The position numbers and the translations under genes were made by a program. The notes beneath the pieces are model-generated. The model saw only the letters and a program-made list of their open reading frames with translations, did not search any database and was not told where the DNA came from. From Clostridia bacterium (GTDB lineage Bacteria; Bacillota; Clostridia; UBA1212; UBA1255), in contig JAEFAM010000013.1 of the NCBI GenBank assembly GCA_016287565.1, positions 1-45,785 of the forward strand: a stretch of 45,785 bases of DNA. The letters are read 5' to 3'. This document shows, in pieces, positions 7,943 to 16,194 of the stretch (within the stretch, counting starts at the first letter, position 1; each line of letters opens with the position of its first letter).

Positions 7943-8527
7943 ATGGCACTTGTACCTTATGTAATTGAGCAGACGAGCCGCGGAGAGCGCTCATACGACA
8001 TTTTTTCCAGACTTTTAAACGACCGCATCATTGTGCTCAGCGACGAGGTCAACGACGTGACCGCCAGCCTGGTGGTGGCGCAGCTCCTCTTCCTTGAGTC
8101 CGAGAATCCGGACAAGGACATCCAGCTCTATATCAACAGCCCCGGCGGCTCCGTTACCGCGGGAATGGCCATTTACGATACTATGCAGTTCATCAAATGC
8201 GACGTGTCCACTATCTGCGTCGGCATGGCTGCCAGCATGGGAGCAGTGCTTCTGGCTGCAGGCGCCAAGGGCAAGCGTTTCGCCCTTCCCAACAGCGAGA
8301 TCATGATCCACCAGCCTCTGGGCGGATTCCAGGGACAGGCCTCCGATATGCAGATCCACGCGGACCACATCATCCGCACCCGCAAGAAGCTGAACCAGAT
8401 ATTGAGCGAGAGCACCGGCCAGCCCCTCGAGATCATCGAGAAGGACACGGACCGCGACAATTTCTTTACGGCCGAGCAGGCCGTGGAGTACGGGCTCATT
8501 GACAAAGTGATGACCCACAGAGCTTGA
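7943..8527 (+). CDS. clpP: ATP-dependent Clp protease proteolytic subunit
   Basis: ClpP forms the tetradecameric serine-protease chamber that degrades proteins fed by ClpX or another Clp ATPase. At 194 residues it is the standard length. The catalytic triad is intact: Ser98 in GMAASMG, His123 in IMIHQP, Asp172 in DTDRDNF. The conserved [16 protein letters not shown] stretch precedes the Ser. The ATG is preceded by AGGAGGG with a 6-nt gap. The 200 bp between tig and clpP show no clear terminator, so tig, clpP and clpX may be partly co-transcribed. Confidence 0.98.
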   Translation: MALVPYVIEQTSRGERSYDIFSRLLNDRIIVLSDEVNDVTASLVVAQLLFLESENPDKDIQLYINSPGGSVTAGMAIYDTMQFIKCDVSTICVGMAASMGAVLLAAGAKGKRFALPNSEIMIHQPLGGFQGQASDMQIHADHIIRTRKKLNQILSESTGQPLEIIEKDTDRDNFFTAEQAVEYGLIDKVMTHRA

Positions 8528-8554
8528 TATTGCCCCCGGCAGAAAGGGACTGAT

Positions 8555-9961
8555 ATGGCTAACAAAAATAAAGACGGAGTGCGCTGCTCCTTCTGCGGCA
8601 AAGGCGAAGGGCAGGTCAGGCGCATCATTGCCGGACCCGGCGTGTTCATATGCAGCGACTGCATCGATCTCTGCTGCGATATCCTCAACGACGAGCGGAT
8701 AAGCGAGAAAGAGGACGGGGTGCTGGCGGAAGGTTTCGCCGACGGAGGCGTGACGCTGCTGAAGCCCGCCGAGATCAAGGCCGCTCTTGACGAGTATGTC
8801 ATCGGCCAGGACGAGGCTAAAAAGGCCCTGGCGGTGGCGGTGTACAACCATTACAAACGGATCCTGTTCCTTGACGAGGAGGACAAGGCGGGCGACGACA
8901 ATGCCAAAGGCGACGGCGAGGATGCCGGCAGCGCTAAGGGCGGCGTCAACGACTGCGAGATCCAGAAGTCCAACGTGCTGCTGATCGGACCTACCGGCGT
9001 GGGCAAAACGTATCTGGCCCAGACCATGGCGAAGATATTGAACGTGCCTTTCGCCATTGCCGACGCCACCACTCTCACTGAGGCCGGTTACGTGGGCGAG
9101 GACGTGGAGAACATACTGCTCAGGCTGATACAGGCTGCGGATTACGACGTGGAAAGAGCGGAACTGGGAATCGTTTTCGTTGACGAGATCGACAAGATCT
9201 CAAAGAAGAGCGACAGCCCTTCCATCACCCGGGACGTGAGCGGCGAAGGCGTGCAGCAGAGCCTGCTGAAAATACTCGAGGGCACCATCGCCTCCGTGCC
9301 TCCGCAGGGCGGCAGGAAGCATCCTCAGCAGGAATACATCAAGATCGATACAACGAATATTCTGTTTATCTGCTCCGGCGCCTTCGACGGGCTGCCGAAG
9401 ATCATCGACAGGCGCATCGGCAAGAACACCATCGGTTTTTCGGGCACGGTCCACAGCCAGGAGTCGCTGAACGTCGACAATCTGCTGGCGAAAGTCGAGC
9501 CTCAGGATCTGCTGAAGTTCGGCCTGATCCCCGAGTTCATCGGCCGCGTGCCCGCCATCGTGACGCTGAACGCCCTTGACGCGGACATGCTCTGCCGCAT
9601 AATGACCGAGCCCAAGAACGCCATCGTGAAGCAGTACAAGAAGCTGCTGGCCTTCGACGGCGTGGAGCTGGAATTCGAGGACGCGGCGGTGAGAGCCATC
9701 GCCAACATCGCCCTGGAGCGCGGCACCGGCGCCAGAGGCCTTCGTTCCATCGTGGAAAAGGCCATGCAGGAGGTCATGTTCAATATTCCTTCCGAGGACA
9801 ACGTGGAGCGCTGCGTGATCACCGAGGATACGATCCTGAAGGGCGAGCCGCCCCTGCTGTTTTACGGCAAGGAGAAGGGCAAGGGCAAAGGCAAGGCGAA
9901 GGAAGACAGGGCGAAGGCGGCTAAGAAGGACGCTGAGTCCGACGAGAAGCAGGCAGTCTGA
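8555..9961 (+). CDS. clpX: ATP-dependent Clp protease ATP-binding subunit ClpX
   Basis: ClpX is the AAA+ unfoldase that recognises tagged proteins and threads them into ClpP. The N-terminal zinc domain has Cys11, Cys14, Cys33 and Cys36. The ATPase core has Walker A GPTGVGKT at residues 145-152, Walker B FVDEIDK near 208-214, sensor and arginine-finger regions around GFSGTV, and the substrate-loop region. At 468 residues it is some 45 longer than usual because of an Asp/Gly/Ala-rich insertion just before Walker A (about 108-132) and a Lys/Gly/Ala-rich tail of about 35 residues. Both extras are low-complexity. It lies 28 bp after clpP. Confidence 0.97.
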   Translation: MANKNKDGVRCSFCGKGEGQVRRIIAGPGVFICSDCIDLCCDILNDERISEKEDGVLAEGFADGGVTLLKPAEIKAALDEYVIGQDEAKKALAVAVYNHYKRILFLDEEDKAGDDNAKGDGEDAGSAKGGVNDCEIQKSNVLLIGPTGVGKTYLAQTMAKILNVPFAIADATTLTEAGYVGEDVENILLRLIQAADYDVERAELGIVFVDEIDKISKKSDSPSITRDVSGEGVQQSLLKILEGTIASVPPQGGRKHPQQEYIKIDTTNILFICSGAFDGLPKIIDRRIGKNTIGFSGTVHSQESLNVDNLLAKVEPQDLLKFGLIPEFIGRVPAIVTLNALDADMLCRIMTEPKNAIVKQYKKLLAFDGVELEFEDAAVRAIANIALERGTGARGLRSIVEKAMQEVMFNIPSEDNVERCVITEDTILKGEPPLLFYGKEKGKGKGKAKEDRAKAAKKDAESDEKQAV

Positions 9962-10014
9962 GCGCAAGGTCCGGCGAAGGCCGGGCGAGCGGCTCCGGAG
10001 AAGATCAGTTATAG

Positions 10015-11022
10015 ATGTTGACACTTGGGATAGAATCGAGCTGCGATGAAACTTCCGCCGCGGTGGTGGCGGACGGCAGAGTCGTATTGTCCGATATTAT
10101 CGCATCTTCATTGGATTTCCATAAAGCTTACGGCGGAGTCGTGCCGGAGATCGCTTCCAGAAAGCACGTCGAGGTGATCGACTCCGTGATCGAGCGCGCC
10201 CTGAAAGAGGCGGGAGCGAAGCCGGAAGACATCGACCAGATCGGCGTGACCAGGGGCCCCGGGCTCATCGGCGCGCTGCTTGTGGGCACTTCCGCCGCCA
10301 AGGCGCTGGCTTACGTCTGGGACAAGCCGCTGATACCGGTCCATCATCTCGAGGGCCACATCAGCGCCAATTATCTCCAGTCTCCCGAACTGGAGCCTCC
10401 TTTTACCTGCCTGGTGGTGTCCGGCGGGCACAGCCATATAGTGCGCGTCGACGGGTACGGCAAGTTCCGGATCCTGGGCAGGACCAGGGACGACGCTGCG
10501 GGAGAGGCTTTCGACAAAGTTGCCAGGGCGCTGGGACTGGGTTATCCCGGAGGCCCTGTGATCGACCGCACCGCCGCGGAAGGGGACAGGTCCCGCATCC
10601 GGTTTCCCGAAACGTATTTTCCTGACAGCCTGGATTTCAGCTTCAGCGGCATCAAGACCGCCGTGCTCAACTATCTGAACAATTCCCGGGCGAGGGGCGA
10701 GGATGTCAACGTTCCGGACGTGTGCGCCGCGTTCCAGTTTGCCGTGGTCAACACGCTGAGCACCAATCTGGTGGCTGCGGCGAAGGTCACCGGGGACAAC
10801 AAGATCGCGCTGGCCGGAGGCGTTGCCGCCAACTCGGCGCTCAGGGCGGCGGTGCATGAAAAAGCTGCGGCCGCGGGGCTGGAAGTTTTTTGCCCGCGGC
10901 CGGTCCTTTGCACTGACAACGGCGCTATGATCGCGTCTGCGGCTTTTTATGCCGCCGGGAACGGGAGGTTCGCCGGGTCGGATATGAATGCCGTTGCCAA
11001 CTGGAGTCTCGAGGCGCTGTGA
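10015..11022 (+). CDS. tsaD: tRNA N6-adenosine threonylcarbamoyltransferase
   Basis: TsaD transfers the threonylcarbamoyl group to A37 of ANN-decoding tRNAs (t6A), working with TsaB and TsaE, which are not in this window. The 335 residues begin [15 protein letters not shown], the ASKHA-fold phosphate loop. They carry the paired metal-binding histidines in HHLEGH near residue 110 and the late Asp in [12 protein letters not shown]. The [16 protein letters not shown] signature is near residue 42. The ribosome site GGAG is rather far from the ATG (14 nt). Its terminator starts inside the last codons of the gene. Confidence 0.97.
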   Translation: MLTLGIESSCDETSAAVVADGRVVLSDIIASSLDFHKAYGGVVPEIASRKHVEVIDSVIERALKEAGAKPEDIDQIGVTRGPGLIGALLVGTSAAKALAYVWDKPLIPVHHLEGHISANYLQSPELEPPFTCLVVSGGHSHIVRVDGYGKFRILGRTRDDAAGEAFDKVARALGLGYPGGPVIDRTAAEGDRSRIRFPETYFPDSLDFSFSGIKTAVLNYLNNSRARGEDVNVPDVCAAFQFAVVNTLSTNLVAAAKVTGDNKIALAGGVAANSALRAAVHEKAAAAGLEVFCPRPVLCTDNGAMIASAAFYAAGNGRFAGSDMNAVANWSLEAL

Positions 11023-11035
11023 GGCGCCTTTTTTA
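11012..11035 (+). terminator. Terminator overlapping the tsaD stop codon
   Basis: AGGCGC (11012-11017) pairs with GCGCCT (11024-11029), followed by a run of Ts; the TGA stop (11020-11022) lies in the loop. The stem therefore doubles as the last coding bases. Confidence 0.8.
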
Positions 11036-11100
11036 TATAATATAAGTTTCCGCCGCGCGCTGCGTGCCGCTTGCCTCCGGCCGTACGCCGCTCCGGCTGA

Positions 11101-12537
11101 TCATTCGCCGAAATCCCACAGGAGCATGTCGCCGGTTTCCTTGACCGGCACCATGATCGCCAGCGTTTTGCGGTTGCCCACCTTGTCGTTGGGGGAGTGG
11201 ATCGACAAGTAGAGCTGTCCGTCGCTGTCGCGGAAGAGCATGCCGTGGCCGCCGTCGTAATCCGTTGACAGCTTCTTGGAAAACAGCTGGTAGTCCAGCT
11301 GGGACCACTTGCCGTTGATCTTGCCGTTGGAAGACCGGGCGATCCCCACGCCGTAGCCGGCCTCGTCGAAGTTGGACCAGATCATGAGCAGGTCGCCGTT
11401 TTTCGTGGTGTAGAGCCAGGGTCCGTCGGTGATCGTACCCGTTGCCCAGCCGGTCTCGTCAGCCCGGAAAATATCGACGGGCTCGGAGATCAGTTCTTTC
11501 AGGTCCGGCGACAGTTTCGCCACGGCCATGCGGCCAACGTTGTCCGGCGTGCAGGTCCATTCGTGTACGAATACCATCCAGGGCTGGCCCTCCGGGTCAA
11601 CGTACAGCGTTCCGTCGATGCAGTCCCAGTCTTCCGGCGTTACGTGCCCTTCGGACCATTTTTCGAAGGGCCCTTCGGGAGTTTCGGAGCGCATTATGAC
11701 GCAGCCCCGGTGGTCGTTGGACGCCTTGTGGTACGTGGTGAACATATAGTAGGCGCCGTTGTAAAAATGCACTTCCGGAGCCCAGTACTGCTTGTCCGAT
11801 TCCGCCGGTTTTTCGGTGACGCACGCCACCGGTCCTTCCCAGGGGCCCTGCAGGCTTCCGGAGGTGTTTTTGTAGTAGACCCAGCCGGTGCCGTACATGT
11901 AATAGGTGCCGTCAACGTTCAATATGCATGGGTCCCTCAGGGACACGTCGGTGGTGATGATGAGCTCGCCGGGTGAGACGGAGCCTTTAACGTCCGTGCC
12001 TTTGGGGATGGCAATGCGTTTCGTCGCGGCGTCGGTGTATTCGGTGAGCAGGAGGTCCATCGCTTTCCTGCGGGCGAGGCCGCCTCTGAATGCCAGCGAG
12101 ACTATCACCGTTCCGTCATCCCGTTCCTGTGCCCGGAGCGCGTACTCGTTTTCTTTGAGTTCCAGTTCCAGTGACATGGTTTCTCTTATGTCGGACGAGC
12201 CGAATGAGAGAACGAAGGGGGCTTTATCGGAAACGGTGCCCGGCTTTTTTATTTCGATCTCCGAGCTGTATTCTGTTTTGAACAGTTCCGCCAGCATTTT
12301 CGCGTCCGCCTGGGCGTCAACTGACGCGTAGCTGTCGAACGTCATGACGAAAGCCGATCTGAAACCCGGCTCGGCGATAACGAAATCGTCTCCGTCAACT
12401 CCTTTGCCCGGTTTCAGTTTGTTTCCGGAACAGCCGGAGAGCATACCTGCGCCTGCGGTGACCATTGCCAGCCCGGCAATGCCGATCAGTCTGATGCTTC
12501 GGTAAAGTTTTGCTTTGCGCTGATAGATATTTTTCAT
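11101..12537 (-). CDS. GH43-like glycoside hydrolase lipoprotein
   Basis: This probable surface lipoprotein removes or cleaves plant-type glycans. A signal peptide ends in the lipobox LSGC near residue 35. A roughly 150-residue N-terminal domain of unclear family follows, and then a five-bladed propeller of the glycoside hydrolase 43 type. In the propeller the catalytic base is expected in SLRDPCIL and the supporting Asp in CIDGTLYVD. The position usually occupied by the acid Glu reads TDGPWLY, with Asp. The start at 12537 (KNIYQ) is preferred over the ATG at 12546, because AAGG touches the earlier ATG but is well spaced from the later one. It is last in a minus-strand series after bcp, across a 20-bp tandem repeat. 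Arabinose or xylose glycans are likely substrates, but unproven. Confidence 0.82.
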   Translation of the reverse strand: MKNIYQRKAKLYRSIRLIGIAGLAMVTAGAGMLSGCSGNKLKPGKGVDGDDFVIAEPGFRSAFVMTFDSYASVDAQADAKMLAELFKTEYSSEIEIKKPGTVSDKAPFVLSFGSSDIRETMSLELELKENEYALRAQERDDGTVIVSLAFRGGLARRKAMDLLLTEYTDAATKRIAIPKGTDVKGSVSPGELIITTDVSLRDPCILNVDGTYYMYGTGWVYYKNTSGSLQGPWEGPVACVTEKPAESDKQYWAPEVHFYNGAYYMFTTYHKASNDHRGCVIMRSETPEGPFEKWSEGHVTPEDWDCIDGTLYVDPEGQPWMVFVHEWTCTPDNVGRMAVAKLSPDLKELISEPVDIFRADETGWATGTITDGPWLYTTKNGDLLMIWSNFDEAGYGVGIARSSNGKINGKWSQLDYQLFSKKLSTDYDGGHGMLFRDSDGQLYLSIHSPNDKVGNRKTLAIMVPVKETGDMLLWDFGE

Positions 12538-12549
12538 TGCTGCCATCCT

Positions 12550-12669
12550 TTTTTGAAAAATTACGCCGGTTTTCGAAAATTTACGGCGATTTTTGGAAAT
12601 TTATGCCGGTTTTCGAAAATTCACGGCGATTTTCGAAAATTCACTGCGGTTTTCGAATATTTACGGACT
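12550..12669. repeat. Tandem repeat, six units of exactly 20 bp
   Basis: Six consecutive 20-bp units follow the pattern TTTTCGAAAATTYACGGCGR, with units 4 and 5 nearly identical and units 1, 3 and 6 more diverged. Each contains the palindrome TTTTCGAAAA or a derivative. It fills the whole gap between bcp (stop at 12673) and the GH43 lipoprotein start. Confidence 0.85.
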
Positions 12670-12672
12670 GCG

Positions 12673-13128
12673 TCAAGCCAGTTCCTCCAGCATTTGCGCC
12701 GGGTTCTCCGCCGCTTTAACTTTGTCGAAAGCCTTAACGATAACGCCGTTCTCGTCGATCAGATACGTTGTCCGGACAACTCCCATTACGGTCTTGCCGT
12801 AATTATTTTTCTCCTTCCATACGTCATACGCCTTTATAGCGGTCAATTCCGTGTCGGAGAGCAGCGTGAACGGCAGCCCGTATTTTTCTTCGAACTTCTT
12901 ATGCGAAGCGACGCTGTCCTTGCTCACGCCTATGACGACCGCCCCTTTCTCCAGGAACTGGGGATACAGTTCGCCGAAGGCGCAGGCCTGCTTCGAGCAG
13001 CCCGACGTCATATCTTTCGAGTAAAAGTACAATACGACCTTCTGTCCCTTGAAATCCGAAAGCCTCACTTCGTTGCCGTTCTGATCCGGCAACACTATCT
13101 CCGGCGCTTTTGTGTTGATCTTCAACAT
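12673..13128 (-). CDS. bcp: Thioredoxin-dependent thiol peroxidase (BCP-type peroxiredoxin)
   Basis: This peroxiredoxin of the BCP/PrxQ group reduces hydrogen peroxide and organic peroxides with thioredoxin as donor, in the cytoplasm. It has about 151 residues with the thioredoxin fold. The peroxidatic Cys is in KDMTSGCSKQAC near residue 45, with a second Cys five positions later as in two-Cys BCP enzymes. The usual TPGC is TSGC, a variant common in Clostridia. The conserved FTLLSD stretch follows. The start LKINTK (13128) is chosen because GGAG is well spaced from that ATG and abuts the upstream ATG at 13137. Confidence 0.93.
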   Translation of the reverse strand: MLKINTKAPEIVLPDQNGNEVRLSDFKGQKVVLYFYSKDMTSGCSKQACAFGELYPQFLEKGAVVIGVSKDSVASHKKFEEKYGLPFTLLSDTELTAIKAYDVWKEKNNYGKTVMGVVRTTYLIDENGVIVKAFDKVKAAENPAQMLEELA

Positions 13129-13207
13129 GTCAATCATCTCCGTGTTCTGCGCAGTCCTGCAATCAAGCCTCGTCAGCTTCGGCGGCCGCGCCTTTATTGT
13201 TTGTACT

Positions 13208-13289
13208 GCAACGGGGGACAGACCCCCGTTGCGGGGTGGTTTGCAAGAGGTCCCGGCGGGTTCGGCAACGGGGGTCTGTCCCCCGTTGC
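13208..13289. repeat. Pair of REP-like palindromes in opposite orientation
   Basis: GCAACGGGGG-ACAGA-CCCCCGTTGC (13208-13232) and GCAACGGGGG-TCTGT-CCCCCGTTGC (13265-13289) are perfect 10-bp-stem palindromes whose loops are reverse complements. Two head-to-head units about 57 bp apart resemble a REP doublet (BIME-like). Right of them a 20-bp-repeat relative occurs (TTTTTCGAGAATTTACGG near 13297). Confidence 0.85.
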
Positions 13290-13316
13290 AGGGGTTTTTC
13301 GAGAATTTACGGGGAA

Positions 13317-14357
13317 TCAGGGAGTATTTCCCAGCTTTTCCCAGAAATCATCAATTATTTCGGAAGGCAGGTGGACCACTTCAAAGGCGCCTCTGGCGCT
13401 GCCCGTGACGGTGATGAGTGTGCTGCCGAGCATGTCCTTGTTGTGGTAGTCGTACACGCCGGTCTTCAGCCCGAAAGTGTACCTGATCCCGCCGCTCAGG
13501 ATCGAGGTGCTGTTTTTGTGATAGTGGCCAACGAAGATGCCGTCTCCGCCCGCTTCTTTGAAGAAATCCATAAAGGACTCGTTGGCGCCCACGCGGCCTT
13601 GGGGATCGTCTCGTTTTCCAAAATCTCCGTTTCTGGCGGGAAAAGTCTTTCCAATCTCATACTTGGCGAAATAGTCGTCAACTTCCTGATATCCGGCCTC
13701 TGCGGCGGCAGCAAGAAACTCGGTTGACGGGATGTGGTAGCAGGCAAACAAGGGAGGCAGCTTGCCGTACCTTTCCACCACCTCTTCGCATGCTTTTTTG
13801 CAAAGTTCCACCTGGTCGTCGCGGATGCCGGGGTAGGTGAGGCAGCCGTGAGAATCCAGCATCAGTATCGTACGGAAAGGAACATTGCCCTTTATAAGAG
13901 TGACGGCGTAATTGCCGTTGCCCGTGGCGTCTCCTCGCATGAACAGGCAATTGGGGGAATTCTCCAGCAGGCGGCACTGGAAATCCGGACCCAGCTCGGA
14001 CTCGTTGTCGTGATTGCCGAAGACGGGCGCCCAGGGGATGTCAAAGCTGTCGAGAAACGCGGCAAGCAATTTCAGTTGACGGCCGGAATCGTCGAATTCG
14101 CCGTAAACGTTGTCACCTGACAGTATTATCAGATGGGGCTTTGCTTTGTTGACAGCCTCCTGCACGTAGGAGTAGGCATTTTCCCAGGTCCGTTCTGCCA
14201 CCCATTTGAGCCGCTCCCTCTCGCACAGCCGGTCGGGCCTGCGCATCTGATCGGAGTCGATTATCTGCACGTCTGCAAGCTGCAGGATCCTGGTCTCGCC
14301 TTCCGGGACCGTCATGAAGGCGCCGAAGCGGCCTTTTTCTATCTTATAATTCTGCAT
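13317..14357 (-). CDS. Calcineurin-like metallophosphoesterase
   Basis: This 346-residue metallophosphoesterase has the full metal-site motif series: DVQ near residue 29, GDN near 80, GNHDNE near 114, a His in CYHIPS near 207 and GHYH near 277. It has no signal peptide, so it should be cytoplasmic. It resembles the Icc/purple-acid-phosphatase-like family that hydrolyses phosphomono- or diesters; the substrate is unknown. A GGAGG lies 11 nt before the ATG. It is the first gene in the minus-strand series ahead of bcp and the GH43 lipoprotein, separated from bcp by a REP pair. Confidence 0.9.
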   Translation of the reverse strand: MQNYKIEKGRFGAFMTVPEGETRILQLADVQIIDSDQMRRPDRLCERERLKWVAERTWENAYSYVQEAVNKAKPHLIILSGDNVYGEFDDSGRQLKLLAAFLDSFDIPWAPVFGNHDNESELGPDFQCRLLENSPNCLFMRGDATGNGNYAVTLIKGNVPFRTILMLDSHGCLTYPGIRDDQVELCKKACEEVVERYGKLPPLFACYHIPSTEFLAAAAEAGYQEVDDYFAKYEIGKTFPARNGDFGKRDDPQGRVGANESFMDFFKEAGGDGIFVGHYHKNSTSILSGGIRYTFGLKTGVYDYHNKDMLGSTLITVTGSARGAFEVVHLPSEIIDDFWEKLGNTP

Positions 14358-14516
14358 AATGGTACGGGCCTCCCGCTGTCTGAAAACAGAATAATCTGAC
14401 TGTACCGGATTCTACCTTGACAGTACTTATATGTCAAGGCGGCATGCTCCGCGCAGTTCCGGGGTTGCGTCGGAACGGTCTCGTCAAAAAACAAAAAAAT
14501 AACATAAAAAACAGTG

Positions 14517-14545
14517 TTGACTTTAGCGAAGTAAAGTGCTAAAAT
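14517..14545 (+). promoter_or_regulatory. Histidine operon promoter with nested palindromic operator
   Basis: TTGACT (14517-14522), a 17-bp spacer and TAAAAT (14540-14545) form a good promoter. Two perfect dyads are nested in it: ACTTTA (14520-14525) with TAAAGT (14532-14537), and TTTAGC (14522-14527) with GCTAAA (14538-14543). The latter covers the space between the two hexamers and part of each. A repressor here would block polymerase; the TrpR-family protein encoded first is the natural candidate. Confidence 0.75.
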
Positions 14546-14603
14546 GCAAAAGCGCTTCGGGGAGACCTATACCGCGAACCCCCGGCGGCGGAGGAGAAAA
14601 GTT

Positions 14604-14915
14604 ATGTTTATTTTTGACACGGAAAGCGTTGACAGGCTGTGCAGGGCAATATTGTCTCTGGAGACCGTCGACGAATGTAAAGCGTTTTTGGAGGACGTCT
14701 GCACGATCAAAGAAGTGCAGGACCTCTCGCAGAGGTTGACGGCGGCAATGATGCTGCGGCAAGGGTGCAACTACGGCCAGGTCTCTGAAAAACTTGGCGT
14801 CAGCACGGCGACCATCAGCCGTGTGAGCCGCTGCCTCAACTACGGTCCCGGCGGGTACGATACGGTGCTCACGCGGATCGATCCCGAAGGGGAAGGAGGC
14901 GGCTGCGATGAGTGA
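14604..14915 (+). CDS. TrpR-family (YerC/YecD-type) transcriptional regulator, probable his repressor
   Basis: This 103-residue helical protein of the TrpR/YerC family has a DNA-binding helix-turn-helix at about residues 55-85 (RQGCNYGQVSEKLGVSTATISR), preceded by helices typical of the Trp repressor dimer. The start at 14604 has GAGGAG 7 nt upstream. An ATG at 14544 in the same frame lies within the -10 box and cannot be used. It leads the his operon and overlaps hisZ by 8 nt. Clostridial relatives have been proposed as histidine-biosynthesis repressors (HisR). That role fits the palindromes in its own promoter but is inferred. Confidence 0.87.
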   Translation: MFIFDTESVDRLCRAILSLETVDECKAFLEDVCTIKEVQDLSQRLTAAMMLRQGCNYGQVSEKLGVSTATISRVSRCLNYGPGGYDTVLTRIDPEGEGGGCDE

Positions 14916-16194
14916 AGTCAGACCCGCTCCTGCTTCGTCCGAGGACTGGCGCGTTATTAACGTAAACTCCCAGGCGAGACCACCTTTTTTCCGTGATCTG
15001 CGGTCAGGAGAGTACTCGGGAAATTTGCGAAAATTGTACGAAAATTTCGGTTATCGCCCGTACAAGATGAGTAAATTCGAGGAATACGAACTTTACCTGC
15101 GGAATAAGGAATTTCTTATCTCCGACGCCATCATAACGTTTACAGACACCGACGGCAGGCTTATGGCGCTGAAACCCGACGTGACGCTGTCCATCATAAA
15201 GAACACCGACGTGAAGCCCGGGACCACCGACAAGCTGTTTTACAGCGAGAACGTGTACCGCGTTTCCGGGGGAGGTTCCGGCCTTTCATCCTCCGGAGGC
15301 ACCTTCAAAGAAATAATGCAGACCGGTCTGGAGTGCATCGGCGCAGTGGATGATTACTGCCTTTCCGAGGTGCTGCTGCTGGCGGCCGAAAGCCTGTCGC
15401 TCACGGGCAAGAACTTCGTGCTGGACGTGGGGCAGCTGGACCTGCTGTTTAAAGCCGTTGACCGCGTCAGTTCCGATCCGGCGGTCGCGGCGGCCATTCT
15501 GAGGTGCGCGGAAGAGAAAAATCTCCACGAAATAGCTGAGATCGCGGCCAAGATCGACCGTGAAAACGCGGAAAAAGGTATCGCAACGCGGCTCAGCGCC
15601 TCTTATGCCGCCGAAGCGGTCATAAAACTGGTGGGTCTTTACGGAAAACCGGCTGAGATCCTTCCGGAAGTGGAAAAAATCGCCTCGGAACTGGGAATGG
15701 AAGCGGAATTCGGCCAGTTCAGAACCGTTCTGGAGGCGCTTTCCGGTACCGCAGCTGGTGAAAAGCTCCGCATCGATTTTTCCATCGTCAGCGACAGGAA
15801 TTATTACAACGGCATCGCCTTTAAAGGGTACGTTGAAGGGATCCCCGGACGCGTATTGTCCGGCGGTTGCTACGACCGGCTGGCGGGCAAGCTTTCCAAA
15901 AAGGGCAAGGCCGTCGGTTTTGCCGTTTATCTTGACGTGCTGGAGCGTTTGTGGGATCCGGAGGACGACAAGACCGACGAGATCATTGTCGTTTATCCCG
16001 ACGGTTCGTCTCCTTCCGACGTGCTGGCCAAGATGAATGATTTTTCCTGCGGCGGCCGTTCTGCCAGGGCCATGTCGGAGGCTGAATTTCAGGCCCGGGA
16101 ACTATTGCGGGATCCGGGAAATATTACCGTTTCCGGGAAATATTGCGAAACTTCGGGAAATATTACGGAATTCCGGGAAATGCGGGGTGAATGA
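14908..16194 (+). CDS. hisZ: ATP phosphoribosyltransferase regulatory subunit
   Basis: HisZ is a catalytically dead histidyl-tRNA synthetase relative that forms a hetero-octamer with short HisG and carries histidine feedback control. The 428 residues include motif-2-like KPDVTLSIIKN and LFYSENVYR, and later a tyrosine-rich RNYYNGIAFKGYV and GGCYDRLAGK, as in class II synthetases. The last 25 or so codons consist of about four 19-20-bp repeats (CCGGGAAATATT series, 16114-16185), an unusual low-complexity end. It overlaps the regulator gene at its start and hisG by 4 nt at its end. Confidence 0.93.
   Translation: MSEVRPAPASSEDWRVINVNSQARPPFFRDLRSGEYSGNLRKLYENFGYRPYKMSKFEEYELYLRNKEFLISDAIITFTDTDGRLMALKPDVTLSIIKNTDVKPGTTDKLFYSENVYRVSGGGSGLSSSGGTFKEIMQTGLECIGAVDDYCLSEVLLLAAESLSLTGKNFVLDVGQLDLLFKAVDRVSSDPAVAAAILRCAEEKNLHEIAEIAAKIDRENAEKGIATRLSASYAAEAVIKLVGLYGKPAEILPEVEKIASELGMEAEFGQFRTVLEALSGTAAGEKLRIDFSIVSDRNYYNGIAFKGYVEGIPGRVLSGGCYDRLAGKLSKKGKAVGFAVYLDVLERLWDPEDDKTDEIIVVYPDGSSPSDVLAKMNDFSCGGRSARAMSEAEFQARELLRDPGNITVSGKYCETSGNITEFREMRGE

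Noticed and set aside
14544-14603. Earlier ATG for the TrpR-family gene
   Set aside because: It lies in the -10 box, upstream of the transcript start; the ATG at 14604 has GAGGAG.
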